NCBI GenBank assembly: GCA_019752835.1
Contig: JAIELR010000132.1
Coordinates: forward strand, 1-6,314
Direction of reading: 5' to 3'
Origin: Gammaproteobacteria bacterium
GTDB taxonomy: Bacteria > Pseudomonadota > Gammaproteobacteria > UBA1113
DNA length: 6,314 nt
Positions within the stretch are counted from its first letter, which is position 1. Each line of letters begins with the position of its first letter. Below the pieces are notes generated by a model that was not told the DNA's origin, made no database searches, and saw only the letters and a program-made list of their open reading frames with translations. This document shows, in pieces, positions 5,775-6,314 of this stretch. Both the position numbers and the translations under genes were made by a program.

Positions 5775-6314
5775 TTAACCTCTCTCGTAAATGGTAATTT
5801 GTTTTGCAGGCACGCCTACAACCGTTTGATCATCCTGTACATTATTGATAACCACAGCACCGGCACCCACAATAACATTTCGACCAATTTGAATCTTTTC
5901 TTTTACCGCGCTATTTATACCTATCCAACTTGTTTGACCCACCGTAACGCCTCCAGCAAGAGTTGCATTAGGCGAGACATGCACGCCTTTTTCCAATACA
6001 CAGTCATGTTCTATAACGGCGGCAGTATTAATAATACAAGCATCATCAACCGAGGCCATACAATTAATACTGGCCTGTGGCATAACCAAAATACCCTGCC
6101 CCAAGCTCGCAAAAGAACTGATAACCGCTGTTGGATGAATTAAATTTGGACATGTTAAACCCAATAATTGAGTATCATTCATCATTTTTAAGCGTTTTTT
6201 ATTATCGCCTATGGCAATAAAAACATCAATTATATTTTCTTGCGCAATGATTTGCTCTAACTGCCCACAAGTCCCAATGATGGGAAAATTCAAAATGCTT
6301 GAGTGCTCTGGATA
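5775..6314 (-). CDS. pglD: PglD-type sugar O/N-acyltransferase, left-handed beta-helix (5' end beyond window)
   Basis: Predicted acetyl-CoA-dependent N-acetyltransferase acting on the C4 amine of the UDP-4-amino sugar made by the neighbouring aminotransferase, yielding UDP-diacetylbacillosamine. The visible 179 codons contain the second half of a PglD N-terminal domain (DVFIAIGDNKKR), then hexapeptide repeats forming a beta-helix and the closing VVGVPAKQI. The His of VIEHDC (codon 6006-6008 on the complement) aligns with the catalytic His of Campylobacter PglD, and a second His lies in HVSPNA (5979-5981). The frame stays open from the TTG at 6291-6293 to the window edge, reading YPEHSSI before it. 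That TTG has no Shine-Dalgarno and lies inside the conserved domain, so the true start is upstream of 6314. About 30-35 residues, expected to include the GAGGH-like nucleotide-binding turn, are missing. It is first of the two genes seen in this operon; its promoter is outside the window. Confidence 0.88.
   Translation of the reverse strand, partial: YPEHSSILNFPIIGTCGQLEQIIAQENIIDVFIAIGDNKKRLKMMNDTQLLGLTCPNLIHPTAVISSFASLGQGILVMPQASINCMASVDDACIINTAAVIEHDCVLEKGVHVSPNATLAGGVTVGQTSWIGINSAVKEKIQIGRNVIVGAGAVVINNVQDDQTVVGVPAKQITIYERG

Noticed and set aside
5799..6143. 114-codon plus-strand frame opposite the acetyltransferase
   Set aside because: Antisense to the hexapeptide-repeat region; its repetitive look mirrors the repeats on the coding strand.
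1..6314. CRISPR array, tRNA, rRNA, riboswitch or insertion sequence
   Set aside because: No regularly spaced direct repeats, cloverleaf, conserved rRNA segment or transposase was seen on either strand.

Overview
The window looks like a polysaccharide or glycoconjugate locus from an AT-rich gammaproteobacterium, roughly 40% G+C by eye. A structured CGTCATCCCG...CGGGATCC repeat at the left edge resembles dispersed repeats I associate with host-associated intracellular bacteria such as Rickettsiella and Rickettsia. Together with the protein sequences this points, with low to moderate confidence, to the Legionellales (Rickettsiella/Diplorickettsia/Aquicella/Coxiella side). No marker gene settles the taxonomy.

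Layout: 1-270 holds no convincing gene; it carries a hairpin-forming repeat and a short T-tract. 271-2145 (minus) encodes a membrane-anchored WbpM/PglF-type UDP-GlcNAc 4,6-dehydratase. 2146-2348 is a divergent intergenic region with strong sigma70-like promoters facing both ways and internal repeats. 2349-3968 and 3980-4600 (plus, 11 bp apart) form an operon of an unassigned GT-C-like polytopic membrane protein and a PglC-type phosphoglycosyl transferase. 4603-5769 and 5775-6314 (minus, 5 bp apart) form a second operon encoding a DegT/DnrJ-family aminotransferase and a PglD-type acetyltransferase; the latter runs off the right edge and lacks its N-terminus.

Four of the five genes match the known steps that make and use UDP-N,N'-diacetylbacillosamine (UDP-2,4-diacetamido-2,4,6-trideoxyglucose). 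The dehydratase gives the UDP-4-keto-6-deoxy sugar, the aminotransferase aminates C4, the acetyltransferase acetylates that amine, and PglC moves the phosphosugar to undecaprenyl phosphate at the membrane. The pathway is therefore complete in the window but divided among three transcription units. The fifth gene is the unexplained partner: a multi-pass protein with glycosyltransferase-like features, co-transcribed with pglC. It is the best candidate for something not yet described, perhaps a lipid-linked sugar transferase acting on the same glycan. No oligosaccharyltransferase, flippase or polymerase was recognised, so the final acceptor (LPS, protein or other) cannot be read from this window.
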